64,000 bases of DNA from Hysterangium stoloniferum (Eukaryota; Basidiomycota; Agaricomycetes; Hysterangiales; Hysterangiaceae), in NCBI GenBank assembly GCA_015178975.1, contig WHVD01000122.1:62001-126000 (forward strand), in the 5' to 3' direction. The position numbers and the translations under genes were made by a program. Below are positions 48,057-58,892 of the stretch, piece by piece. Below the pieces are notes generated by a model. That model saw only the letters and a list, made by a program, of their open reading frames with translations. It was not told where the DNA came from and did no database searches. The stretch's first letter is position 1. Each line of letters starts with the position of its first letter.

Positions 48057-48778
48057 TGTTAAGAACTGAAAACTGACTAATGTCGGTGGCCGACAGGGAC
48101 CGATCGGAAGGACTTGGCTTCAGCTTATGTGCTGCGCCCTCGCAAATATCCGTAGGATGTCCTTAAATTTCGGGCGGGTGAAGACTAATCCTAATGAGTA
48201 CCTTTCGGCGTGATACCAATCGGAATCGAAGGACAAGTCGAGCGTCGGGCCAAGGGGTCGGGGCCGGGAGTGGGTGAGCGCACGCGAAGGCGGATGGGGG
48301 GATTCTTAGTATGAGACTGATACAGGCGTATGAGGGTATTCTGAGTCGATATTCTGATTGCCTTGTGACTACAACTACAGCGGGTTCATATACAAGTAAC
48401 AGGTGTCTGGAAAATACTAATGGGGAGAAGGGCGGGACACGGTATTAACAATAAGCTTGACTAGGAACGGGAAGTTTATGATTAGTTCGGAGGCCGATGA
48501 TAACCGAGAGCGGGATTACGATAAAAGGAAATAGTTCAAGGACTACAAATATAGATAGACATATGCGAAACATAAGATTGGACGGATCAACATAATAAAG
48601 GGGACGTATCAAAGTTTGACCAGACAATACGAGTTATTTTGACGTGGGCGTAAACGGAGTTTGATCTTCGCGAAAACATTTGTCAGCTTCGGGGCCGATG
48701 GTTTCCGAGATGGTGACTTGAAACGTTGACAAGTGGCGATAACCTCGGGACCGATAGGGTTGCGACACGGTCGTAACA
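48057..48778 (-). mobile_element. Solo Gypsy LTR inside the Copia element
   Basis: It starts TGTTAAGAACTG and ends GTCGTAACA, with target duplication GGATC at 48052-48056 and 48779-48783. It has the same family and orientation as the LTR at 60237-62280, so transcription would read leftwards. Copia coding sequence resumes at 48784. Confidence 0.93.
48108..48164 (-). ncRNA. Candidate structured R/U5 element (AAGGAC/GTCCTT)
   Basis: Fully paired six-base outer stem (48108-48113 with 48159-48164), the GGCTTCAGCTTATGTGCTGC core and the CGCCCTC segment. This is the best-preserved copy in the window. Confidence 0.6.
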
Positions 48779-48783
48779 GGATC

Positions 48784-50570
48784 ATCCCTCACGTTTGACA
48801 AAGGCCATCCAGCAGCCCCTAGACAGTGCAGTTCATGTCTGGTCACAGCGGGAACAGCGTCACCAAGACATACAACAACTCCATCAGCCAACTGACCCTG
48901 CTCCTGGCCCACCCACCCCTACCACACCAACCGCAACTTCCCCTCCTTCCCATCAGGACGATATATTGGCAGCCATCTCCGATCTGAACAGTGCCCCTCC
49001 CTTGGATGATTTTGAACCTGATCCACAAACTTGGGAGGAGGCCCGGTCTTCTACTCATGGATCAGATTGGCATAAAGGTTTCCAAGATGAACTGGATTCT
49101 CTTAAGTCCATGGGGGTCTACATTCTAGTCCCACAATCAGAAGTCCCAACTGGCCAGAAAATTCACTGTGGAAAGCCCATCTTCCATGTCAAATGGGATG
49201 CCAATGGTGCTGTTTACTGGCAGAAAACCTGCCTTGTATTTCAGGGCTTTGAACAAGTCTATGGACGTGACTACAGCAAAACTACATCTCCTACAGCCCG
49301 CATGGAGACTTGGCGTATACTGCTCCACATTGCAGCTCATCTAGGTTGGGACGCATAGCAAATCAACATTAAAACCACTTTCCTGTATGGACTTCTCCCT
49401 GAGGAGGAGACACAGTACATGTTCCAACCCAAAGTGTTCGAGGAGGAGGGTAAGGAAGACTGGGTGTGGAAATCAGTGTGGGGACTTTATGGGATGAAAC
49501 AAGCTGGCCACATATGGAACCGCACCATGCATGACCACATGCTGTCTTGGGGTTTCCACCAGTTACCTTGCAAACCCTGCATCTACTACCGAATAGACAA
49601 CTCGGGCATTGTTATTGCTGCTGTCCATGTAAATCATTTTCTATCTATAGCATCAACCAAGACTGCCAACGAGTCCTTCAAAGTGCAATTGAAACAAGCT
49701 TGGACAATCTCTGATATGGGTGAAGTACAATTTATTGTGGGTATTGCTGTGGAATGGGATCGACATCTACATGAGGTTCAGCTTTCCCAAAAGGCCCTCA
49801 TTGACTGAATAATTGCCCAATTTGGGCAGAGTAATGCTACCCCTCTCTCTGTGCCCATGGCCCCAGGCCTCAAATTGTGCTGCATGGATCACACACTCTC
49901 TCCAGATGAAAATTTATCACTCACTAAATTCCCCTATTGTTCTCTTGTCGGATCCCTTCTTTACCTGGCCATCTCAACACACCCAGACATCTCCTATGCC
50001 GTTCAACAACTCTCCCAATTTCTCAACTGCTATTCCTTCATACATTGGAATGCTGCTGTTCATGTTGTCCAATATCTCAAAGGTACCCAGGACCTGCAAC
50101 TCCACCTTGGTGGCCCCAATCCCCTTACTCTTTTTGGGTACAGTGATTCTGACTGGGCCAATTGCCCCGATACATGTCACAGTGTGGGGGGGTTCGCGTT
50201 TTCTTTAGGTTCAGGTGTATTGTCTTGGTCTGCCAGAAAACAAAAAATAGTGGCTGCATCTTCATGCAAGGCAGAATATATAGCCGCCTTCTCAGCAGGA
50301 AAGGAAAATGCATGGCTACGAACATTACTAGAAGGCATCAATATATCCATGAATGGTCCCACTACGGTCCACTGTGACAATAATGCAGCCATATGCCTCT
50401 CAGAAGATCCACTACTACACGATCAAGTCAAACATATCGATATCAAGTACCATTTCCTTTGGGAATGTACTGGATCAAACAAGTTGGTACTGAAATATAT
50501 TCATACGAAAGAGAATGTAGCCAACATATTAATGAAGGCACTGGAAGGCCCACAATTCATACAACTGTGA
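48784..50570 (+). pseudogene. Copia reverse transcriptase and RNase H
   Basis: The RT region shows KARLV-like IHCGKPIFHVKW, then LYGMKQAGHIWN. The YVDD catalytic box is replaced by HVNH (AAVHVNHFLS, near 49635), so polymerase activity is lost. RNase H motifs follow (GYSDSDWA, KAEYIAA, HCDNNAAICL, KHIDIKYH). Stops at 49356 (TAG) and 49806 (TGA) break the frame. Confidence 0.88.
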
Positions 50571-50624
50571 AAAAAACCTTGGTCTATATTAGGGCAGCAG
50601 TGGAAAAGCATTGGTGAGGAGGAG

Positions 50625-50851
50625 TGTTGGAAGGTGAAGAAAGCACCATTGCTATTTCTACTGATCAAGGGGGGTAATATGACCCGAGAGGTTTTTTCCA
50701 TCACTTATTCTTGGGCATATCTCCCTGACTCCCCCGGCACCTGTGTAGTCGAGAAAATGTATATAAACGATGCTATTACTGTATAGTAGAGTAGTCGATT
50801 ATACAATCATATTCTAGACATCTACTACACTATAAGATTTCTTTTTTAACA
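50625..50851 (+). repeat. Copia 3' LTR
   Basis: Nearly identical to 45127-45350; followed by the target duplication CTGTG. Confidence 0.95.
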
Positions 50852-50856
50852 CTGTG

Positions 50857-51607
50857 CACCATACTGCTGCACTCGTCGTCAGTGATGATGAGCTCGCACC
50901 TTGCCTTCCTGGCCTCTCCAGAATGGCACACTCAGTGCATTTCATGTTGCTATATATTAGCTATAATTTTAGATATAATATATACTTGACAACTAAATGA
51001 AATAAATGAAGTAATGTTGTTGTTTAAGCACTTCCTTCTAATACATTCATGCTGAGCACTTATTATATTGTTTTGATTAAACTAGGTCTATTAAAATTAT
51101 TCCATATGCAAAATGTGTTTTTTGTAGGTATCATATTGTGAGGTATGTATTTGAGAGGCCAGCAGCACACTGGTGTCAGCTGTCATGTGAGCTCCTCAGT
51201 GCATTGTATCTTGAACTTTATTGCACTGCAGATTCTACCACTGTAAGTACATATCTGAACACTTTCTTTGGTGGTGGTTTATTATAGTTATAATGAGTAG
51301 CAGGAACACAGCAACTCATGGTAAGGTCAATACCGGCAGCAATCAAGGTGTTGTAGCCATTCAGCTTGGTCACCATCATCATGGCATGAATCTGTGGTAG
51401 AGTAGGAAAGTGATTTATAAAGGGTAATGGGCTCCTAGATGAACATCAGATGGTTATTGAATTCAGACAAGCAGAAATTCCTAGTGAGTTTCTCCCCTTT
51501 TGTTAAGTACCATGTCAGAAACTTATTCTATGTTAAGTGCCATGTTGGGAACTTATTCTGGAACTATCAGAAAGTGACTGAGTACTTGGAAAATTCCAAA
51601 TAGGGTC
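50857..51607. other. Spacer without supported genes
   Basis: AT-rich sequence. A short run of sequence resumes the pre-insertion target of the Copia element; the remainder shows nothing recognisable. Confidence 0.35.
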
Positions 51608-51662
51608 AGGACATTGGCTTCAGCTTATGTGCTGTGCCTCTACACAAACACTCAGAAGTCCT
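51608..51662 (-). ncRNA. Candidate structured R/U5 element (AGGAC/GTCCT)
   Basis: The five-base outer stem is intact and the GGCTTCAGCTTATGTGCTG core is present; the following segment is shortened to TGCCTC. Confidence 0.5.
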
Positions 51663-52094
51663 TAATTTCAGAGACAGAATTTACATCGGAAGGATACAGA
51701 TACTCAGAGTTCCAAAGAGTTCTAAATATTGAGCATACAGAAAGAAGGAAGGAATAAGAAACTAAGTCAATATCAGATCTAAGGTAAAGTACAAATTCAG
51801 GGAGACTAATATAAGTTCTCTCATTATTGTACTACAAACTAAGATCACAATAAGACAGATTCAGTAGTATTCCGAAATGGGAATACAACAAGCAAACAAG
51901 TGAATATTTGTTGACTGACAAGTTACCAAATGCAGAACAAAGATGAGATCTGGAAGTATGGGAACTATAAATGTTCTGTAGTCAGAAGTCAGAATCAGAT
52001 ATTGAGACAGGAAGTCAGATTGGAGACTTGGGGCAGAAAGTCAGATGTTTTGGATAATATCAGATGTTGAAATATCTGGGAATGGGTCATAACA
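51608..52094 (-). mobile_element. Gypsy-type LTR remnant
   Basis: A relative of 28652-29348 carrying the R/U5 motif (51608-51662) and ending GGGTCATAACA. The left end is probably further out (a TGTTGGGAAC start at about 51542), but no target duplication confirms it. A run of CACCCCCCCTGTTGG follows, resembling a reverse-strand polypurine tract. Confidence 0.5.
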
Positions 52095-52359
52095 GCACCC
52101 CCCCTGTTGGGCTGAAGTCCCATAGAGGTGATTAGGTACTGAGCATTGAACCATTGGTTATGCATTATGTGTCATGAAATTATGCATGTTTGGAAGTAGA
52201 GAGTTTCAGTTGGTGATCTGAGTATAAAAACTTCCAAATATTCAAACTAACTATTTTCTTTCTTTAACCACGACTTGCATGTCAATTTGTTATCCTTTGT
52301 TTGCCACCACTCTGGAAGATTCAGATGCCAAAATTGCTGAAAATTGCCAAAATGTCAAA

Positions 52360-52940
52360 AGTCAAAGAACTTCAATGTAAATGACAGAGGATGGAGGAGT
52401 TAAGGTGACAACAAGAGGAGGAGGAGTGAGAGTTGATGCAGGAATTGAAAGAGGCAGAAGAAGCAGAAGAACATGAGTTGGAGTGGATGAAGGTGGAGAA
52501 AGAAGCAGTGGAAAAAAGGAAGGAATGGGTGTGGAAGGTGATGGAGGATCAGAGGTCATGGGATGAGGTGGAGAAGAAATGGCAGGATGTCAAGGCAGAA
52601 GAACAGAGGTTGAAAGAGAAATGGGATGGAAAGGTGAGTGAGCCAGATTGTTTTCTATATATCTCTGAATGGAAAATGACAATGAAAAGCTGATGAAGTG
52701 GATGAAGAGGAAGAGAACTGTAGTATACATGAAGAAGATTTATAGTATGATGAGATGGATGACCAGAGGGCTGATCAAGGAAGTAAAGGGTGAAACAGAT
52801 CATGAGGAGTTGATGACAAGGTGGGGAGACTAAATGTAATATACTAAACAATGTAAAAAAGGGTCTGAGGTGGCAAGTGATGTGTAGAGGGGGGACAGTG
52901 ACAGGAGAGTGAAACAGGACACAGAATGGAATGGAATGCT
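52360..52940 (+). mobile_element. LTR-family fragment with a charged, coiled-coil-like frame
   Basis: The stretch 52700-52935 is related to 37620-37830 (GTATACATG, GATGGATGA, GGCTGATCA). The preceding 52433-52693 frame is rich in Glu, Lys and Trp (KEAEEAEEHELEWMKVEKEA) and looks like a coiled coil, possibly part of a gag-like or low-complexity element product. The same LTR family resumes at about 53645, so the ~700 bases between are an insertion. Confidence 0.4.
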
Positions 52941-54605
52941 AGGAAGTCTAAGGAGGTTGTCCATAATCATTATAATATCAAATGTTTACTAATAAAAGCA
53001 ATATTGCTACAAAACTTCATCTTTAAATAATGATATATATTCTGAGACTATTATACATATTGTTAACCACCAACCTTGAGAAATAATTCTTTATGTTACA
53101 TCCTAAACAATTTGGAGTCAATTAATAGAACCTATTGTATATGGTTTTCCAAGTTATGTAAATACTTGCTAATACTTTTGTTGCTAATTTGTTTTTTAAA
53201 AGCTAAACTGTAGTTATTTCTCAGTAAAATATGTGAGATGTCATTGGAGATTTTTCATCCCATGGCCTTCTTTACTAAGTGAAACCATCTACATATTCTT
53301 GATATGTTGAATCAAGTAGAAATCTGTTCAGATTGACAGATCCATTCCAATATAATGCATATATATGTATTTAAAGATGTCAATGAGATACATGTGCATG
53401 AAATGGACCATTTAAAAGGATATGCTTTTTAAAAGTCTTAATGTTTTAATCTACTAAACTCTGTCATAATCTATTCAGGTCCCAAAAGATGCTTTGTTTC
53501 ATAATACATATACAAATAAGTTTTAAACATTCCCAAAGTTTGAAAACCCAAATTATGTTTGAATCACATCCCAGATGTTTAAATGACCTTTAGAGTATAT
53601 TAAAATTTGATATACTTAATAGTTTTCAGATATCCTCCTAATATTATAATGAAACAAGTATCAGGGGTGCTGTGAGTGGTGATAGCTTGGGTGGGGGTTC
53701 TGACAGTGAGACAATGAGGGGTTTTTTGAGTCTAAAACAGGTCATGGAGGTCCAAAATGATGGGATACTAACAGGCAGTGGTTCCAACTGTGACACAATG
53801 AAAGGCATTGAGTCCAAAACAGGTTGCAGGGATCTGAAAACAATGGGGATCCTAACAGTAAGTCCCTCCTCTGAAATTAAGGACATCCTGAGCATTTGCA
53901 TAGAGGCACAGCACATAAGCTGAAGCTGATGTCCTGACCCTATCTAGGAGGATATCTGAAAACTATTAAGTATACCATATTCTAATATACTCTAAAGGTC
54001 ATTTAAACATCTGGGATGTGATTCAAACATAATTTGGTTTTTAAAACTTTTTGAAAGTTTTAAACTCTCTCATACATTACAAACTAAAGAATCTTTCCAG
54101 ACGTGAGTAGACAATAAAAAAATTTAGTAGTTTGAGACACTAATACTTTTAAAAAATAGATACCTTTAGATAGTCCATTCCATGCATATGTATTACTTCA
54201 GAATGGATCTGTCAATCTGAACAGATTTCTACTTGATTCAACATACCCAGAATATATAGGTGATTTCACCCAACTAAGAAAGCCACAGGACAAAAAAATT
54301 CCAATTATATATCACATATTTTCCTAGGAAATAACTACAGTTTAGCTTTTAAAAAACAAATTAACAACAAAAGTATTAGCAAGTATTTACATAACTTAAA
54401 AAACCATATACAATAGGTTCTATTAATCGACTCTGCCTTGCTTAGGATGTAATATGGAGAATTGTTTCTTATGGTTGGTGGTTAACAATATAATAGTCTC
54501 AGAGGATACATCACTATTTAAAGATGGATTTTTGTAGAAATATAAATTTTACCAGTAAACATCTGATATTATAATGAGTACAGACAACCTCCCTAGAAGT
54601 TTCTG
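52940..54605. mobile_element. Large inverted repeat, ~690-bp arms around a 300-bp core
   Basis: The left arm (about 52942-53640) and right arm (about 53943-54605) are inverted copies, with about 85-90 percent agreement by eye. Examples are GGAGGTTGTCC near 52960 against GACAACCTCC near 54585, and TTTTCAGATATCCTCC near 53624 against GGAGGATATCTGAAAA near 53950. The core 53645-53942 belongs to the LTR family of 37.3-38.7 kb and carries an R/U5 motif. It is either two opposite insertions of a ~690-bp element or a composite foldback element. Confidence 0.7.
53880..53935 (+). ncRNA. Candidate structured R/U5 element (AGGAC/GTCCT)
   Basis: AGGAC (53880-53884) pairs with GTCCT (53931-53935) around GAGGCACAGCACATAAGC. 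Confidence 0.5.
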
Positions 54606-54719
54606 ACATGTCACTTAACAGTATATCAGATCTCAATCCTGTAACTTGCTCATCATGGGTCCCAAATGCAATGCCACTGAAGGACCATCTCAGCTCTGAT
54701 CCCCTTTGCAACTTTATAC

Positions 54720-55035
54720 CAGTCAACCCAAAACCCCAGCCCAGCCCACAACATGAGTTTCCATCATTGAAGTCCCCAAGGTAGCAAAAGATCCCAATGC
54801 TCCTGAGGACTCTGAAAACAATGATGACAATGAAGAAGAAGATTAGCTGGACAAATCAAAAAAGAAAACTACTGAAGAGCTGAATGAAATGATGTTCATC
54901 AACTCCATTGTGAAATTCACTGACTATCTGAAATCCACTGAGGAAAGCAAGGAATCTTCCTGTACTGGAGTCAAAGAACCTGAACCATTTACTGGCAAGG
55001 ATCCAAAGAAGCTGAAGAATTTCCTTCTTCAATGA
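54720..55035 (+). pseudogene. Gypsy gag fragment, opposite strand to the element that follows
   Basis: It reads SIIEVPKVAKDPNAPEDSEN, an acidic stretch, and EPFTGKDPKKLKNFLLQ, the start of a chromovirus-type gag. TAG and TGA stops interrupt it and it breaks off where the minus-strand Gypsy element begins. Confidence 0.6.
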
Positions 55036-55268
55036 TTTAGAAGTATTGAGTTGCGATAGAGTTGGGCCTGGAGTTGGGGTATTGGAAAAGGTCGGTGAAG
55101 AGGTGTTGGTGGCTATCGGTGAGGGGGAAGGTTCGGAAGCCAGAGAAGAAGGGGAGGTTGTAGAGGAAACCTTTAGATAGTAAAAATATAATGGTTTTTA
55201 AAACAAACAAACATAGCATGAATTCATAAGGCATAGTCGGGAAAAGGTCAGGTACCGTGTGGGACGAC

Positions 55269-56690
55269 TTATAGAGAATTTAGAGGACCAGGTTTACTCG
55301 GATAAGCTTGATGAAACTCTAAAACAATTTCCGAGGCATTGCCGAGCTCTGTAGCTAGGATCCATGAAGTTTCTTCATCTGTACCTTCATAGCCAGCCCA
55401 TTTAACCAAATAAAGTAATTTGCATGAGCGTCGGTGATTGTCAATTTTTGAGTCTAGGATCTCCGATATCTCGAATTCAGGTTCTCTGTCAATGATGACA
55501 GGTGGAGGTGATGGTTGTATGTGATCCAGTATATTGTTAGCAACACTTGGTTCTAACATAGATACATGAAATACTGGGTGCACTGCACGCATGTTGTCGG
55601 GAAGCTGAAGTGTCCATGAAAGTGTGCCAGCTTGTGCTATAACTTCAAAAGGACCTAAATATTTTTCAGAGAGCTTCTTAGAGGGTCTAGTAGTTCGGAA
55701 AAAATCAGCTTTAACGAATACTCGGTCTCCAATCTTGAAATCAGGAGGTGGAAGTTGGTTTTTATCTGCAGACCATTGGTATCGTTCTTGGGCCATTGCG
55801 ATAGTTTTACAAAGTTCTTGATGTAGCTCATCAAGGTTTGTAACGAAGTCTTGAGTGTGGGTGGATGCGAGATCACGTTCCGGGTGGATTGCAATATTGG
55901 AGTTTGTAGCCTTTGTTTGCAAAGAAAGGCAAAATGCCAGTAGTGGCATTTGATGCGTTGTTATATGTGAATTCAGCTAGCAGTAGTAGTGATTTCCAAT
56001 TGTCTTGCTGATAGTTACAATAGACACGAATGTACTGTTCCAAAGTTTGATTCATGTGTTCAGTTTGGCTGTCACCTTCTGGGTGATAGCCCGAAGTGAA
56101 GTGTAATTTCATGTCTAGTGCTTTTTCGAGTGACCTAAACAAATGAGAGACAAACTCAGATCTGCAATCAGATGTGACATGTGATGGAATGCTGTGCTTG
56201 GAAAATACATGGGTGACAAATAATTCGGCTAACTGTACAGATGTTATCGTGTCATATGTTGGAATGAAAATACTTTGCTTTGTGAGCCGATCCACGACAA
56301 CTAGGATTGCTGTATGACCTTCGGACACTGGTAGGTGCTCGATAAAATCCATAGAAATTGAGTTCCAGGGTTTTTCCGGTATCGGTAATTGTTTGAGTAG
56401 GCCATATGGTTTGTGTCACTGTGATTTAGAGTGTAAACACATTGTGCAAGATTTGCAATAATGCTTAACAAAATCTCGGATGCTGGGCCATGTATATTCT
56501 CTTCTAATGAGTGAAAGAGTCTTATTGAGGCTGAAATGTCCTGAGATTGGGTGGTCGTGCTTATGTTGTAGGATTCGTAGCTGAAGAGTATCGGAATCTG
56601 GTACATAGATGCGGTTGTCAAGTCTAATGAAACCTTGTGAGTCAAATGACCATCAGGGTTGATTGGGGTCGGACAGGTTATCAAGGTGTG
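55269..56690 (-). pseudogene. Gypsy integrase with C-terminal chromodomain
   Basis: Core motifs: SMDFIEHLP, HVTSDCRSEF (usually SDRGSEF) and GDSQTEHMNQ (usually SQTERxNQ), so the three acidic residues remain but neighbours have changed. The tail carries LSEKYLGPFEVIAQAG and a chromodomain (EISEILDSK...LYLVKWAGY...TSWI), expected to read modified histones and steer integration. Frame breaks occur near 55900 and a TGA at 56416 replaces Arg in SRHKPYG. Confidence 0.9.
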
Positions 56691-56906
56691 CTTTGGTAAC
56701 TGGGTCTAATGGAATTGCTGATAGTATATCTTGATGTAACTTTTCAGTATCCATAAGGATAACACTTCACAAGATTGGATGAATGAGGTAAGTGGCTCAG
56801 ATAGATGCGGACAGTTGTTCCGATGAAAACATAGGCTTGAAATTATGGGGATTAACTGTGGCATAGTCGCTACTCCTCTCTTTAGGATAGATGTCCCATC
56901 GTCTAG

Positions 56907-58361
56907 TCATAGCATTGGGTTTTCCACCCAGGTGGCCGGGATGGAGTGGATTACCAGATTGAGAGTGGAGAGGAATTCAGACCATTGGGCTTGCCAATGG
57001 GTGAGGAGTTTTGTGGTTGAAAAGTAAATCAAATTTTTGTGGTCGGTAATAACATCTATCAGGTGAGCTGATCCTTCCAAATAATGTCGCCATGTTTTGA
57101 AAGCTTCAAATATCGCAAGTAGTTCTTTATCATGAACATTGTAGTTGAGTTCAGGTGCCAAAAATGTGCAAGACAAAAAAGGTACTGGATGTACTTCACC
57201 ATTGGTGTCCAAAATGGACAATATCATGGCAAGTGCATAATCCAAGGCATCAGTTTCCACAATGAGTTGAATGTTGGGCTTCCAGTGCGACAAAATAGGG
57301 GCAGATGTAAACACACTTTTCAATTCCCGGAATGCCATTTGGCATTATTTGGAGAAATTCCACGGGCATCTTTATGAGTAAGATGAGTGAGCGGAACAGT
57401 AATTTTTGAGTAGTTGTGAATGAAACAATGATAAAAATTGGTGAAGCCTAAAAAGGACTGAATATCCTTAACCTTCTGGGGTTCCAGCCAATCTTGAATG
57501 ACCTGAATTTTAGAGTCGTCTATGCGGAGACCATCGGGTCCCATCATGAAACCTAAATATTCAACTGTGTCGACACCAAAAGAACATTTTTTACCATTCA
57601 CAAAAAGACCATGTTTTCAGAGTCTTCGGAGGACTTCACGAACGTGTTCATCATGAAGTGTAGGATCTTCAGAGAATAAGAGGATGTCATCTAAGTACAC
57701 AATGACAAAGATGTCGAGGAGGTCGGAGAAGACGTCATTGATAAAACATTGAAAGACCGATGGAGCATTGGTGAGGCTGAAAGGGATCACTAACCATTCG
57801 AAGGAGCCATAGCAAGTGCGAAAAGCCATTTTCCATTCGTCACCTTCAGTGATCTGAACCAAATGATAGGCATGTTTGAGATCTATCTTTGTATTGATTC
57901 AGGCCTTCCGAGGGGCATCAAGTAGATTGGAGATTAGTGGTAATGGGTACTTATCTTTACGAGTGATCACATTTAGTCCTCAAAAATCAACGCAAAGTCG
58001 AAGGGAACCATCTTTTTTTCCAAACGAATAGGACAGGGGCTCCATAAGGAGACTTTGAGGGTCAAATAAAACCTATAGCCAAATGTTCATCCAAGAAATA
58101 TCAGATAGCCGACAATTCGGACTGCGAGAGAGGATAAACTGGGCCTAGGGGTGGATGTGAACCTTCTTCAATATCAATTTTCAAATCATAAGGCCTGTGA
58201 GGGGCAAGTCGATCAGCTTTTCGTTTACTGAAGACATCTGCAAATTCATGGTATTTTCCTAGAACACCTTCCAAATCTGTGATCAGTTCGGTCAATGGGG
58301 GATGCAAAGTGACTGGTGACTTTGTCAACTTTAAGATTGACTGTAAATGCTCAGGAGCCAT
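56907..58361 (-). pseudogene. Gypsy reverse transcriptase and RNase H
   Basis: The RT catalytic box is intact ([10 protein letters not shown]), with upstream [11 protein letters not shown] and [13 protein letters not shown] and downstream DWLEPQKVKDIQSFLGF. RNase H follows (LIVETDALDYALAMIL, LLAIFEAFKTWRHYLEG, TDHKNL). TGA stops at 58101, 58062, 57980, 57899 and 57617 all stand where the family has Arg. A run of seven A on the coding strand near 58015 adds a frameshift. Confidence 0.92.
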
Positions 58362-58875
58362 CCAACTTGATGGCTCTCATAAAAGCTAGGCATTTATTAG
58401 AGAGACGGGTGGTGGAGAGCTCAGATTTGCCATGGGGGCCGGAGGTGCCATAGAGGCCATATTTGCTGAAACAGGTGGAAATGGACCAGTTGTATCGGGT
58501 GAGCCAGTTATGTCCTAGAACCACAGAGCAGCTCAGGTCCAACTGTGTTACAAAAAATGTAACTGTCTGAAAGGTTCCACATGGGAACCAAAGTCGGAGT
58601 TTGCAGGCTTGCAAGATTACGGAGTTTGAGGTACCATTGAAGAGTTGGAGTGGAATCAGATCTATTGCATAGGTTTTTAACTGATTTTTTCGGGAAAAAC
58701 TTGTATCTATAAAACAATGGGTTGAACCTGAATCTATGAGAGCTCGAAAGGTGAGACTCCCAAGGGGTTCCAAAGTAAGATTTATGAACAAGGAATTAGG
58801 ATCATACAGGGTGGATGTGTTAAGATGACAATTTTCCAGTGTGCAGGGATATTCAATGCAACTCTCCAACTGCAC
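58351..58875 (-). pseudogene. Gypsy aspartic protease
   Basis: Active site FRALIDSGSTHCFID and the later SVVLGHNWL flap motif. Open over 174 codons, following the gag stop by a short gap and in another frame. Confidence 0.85.
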
Positions 58876-58892
58876 GGAATCCAGAGAGTTGC

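Larger units (their letters stand above)
45127..50851 (+). mobile_element. Copia-type LTR retrotransposon, complete but decayed and split
   Basis: Two LTRs of 224 and 227 bases differ at a small number of sites. The target duplication CTGTG lies at 45122-45126 and 50852-50856. Behind the 5' LTR, GGTTATAGGCC resembles the half-tRNA primer site used by many Copia elements, and GGTGAGGAGGAG before 50625 is the polypurine tract. Gag, protease, integrase, reverse transcriptase and RNase H follow in Copia order. A solo Gypsy LTR interrupts the element at 48057-48778. Confidence 0.95.

Noticed and set aside
48634..48912. 92-codon minus-strand frame
   Set aside because: It covers the end of the solo Gypsy LTR and the Copia junction; chance frame.
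54514..54726. 70-codon minus-strand frame at the edge of the large inverted repeat
   Set aside because: Lies across the arm and the gag fragment of the other strand; no domain.
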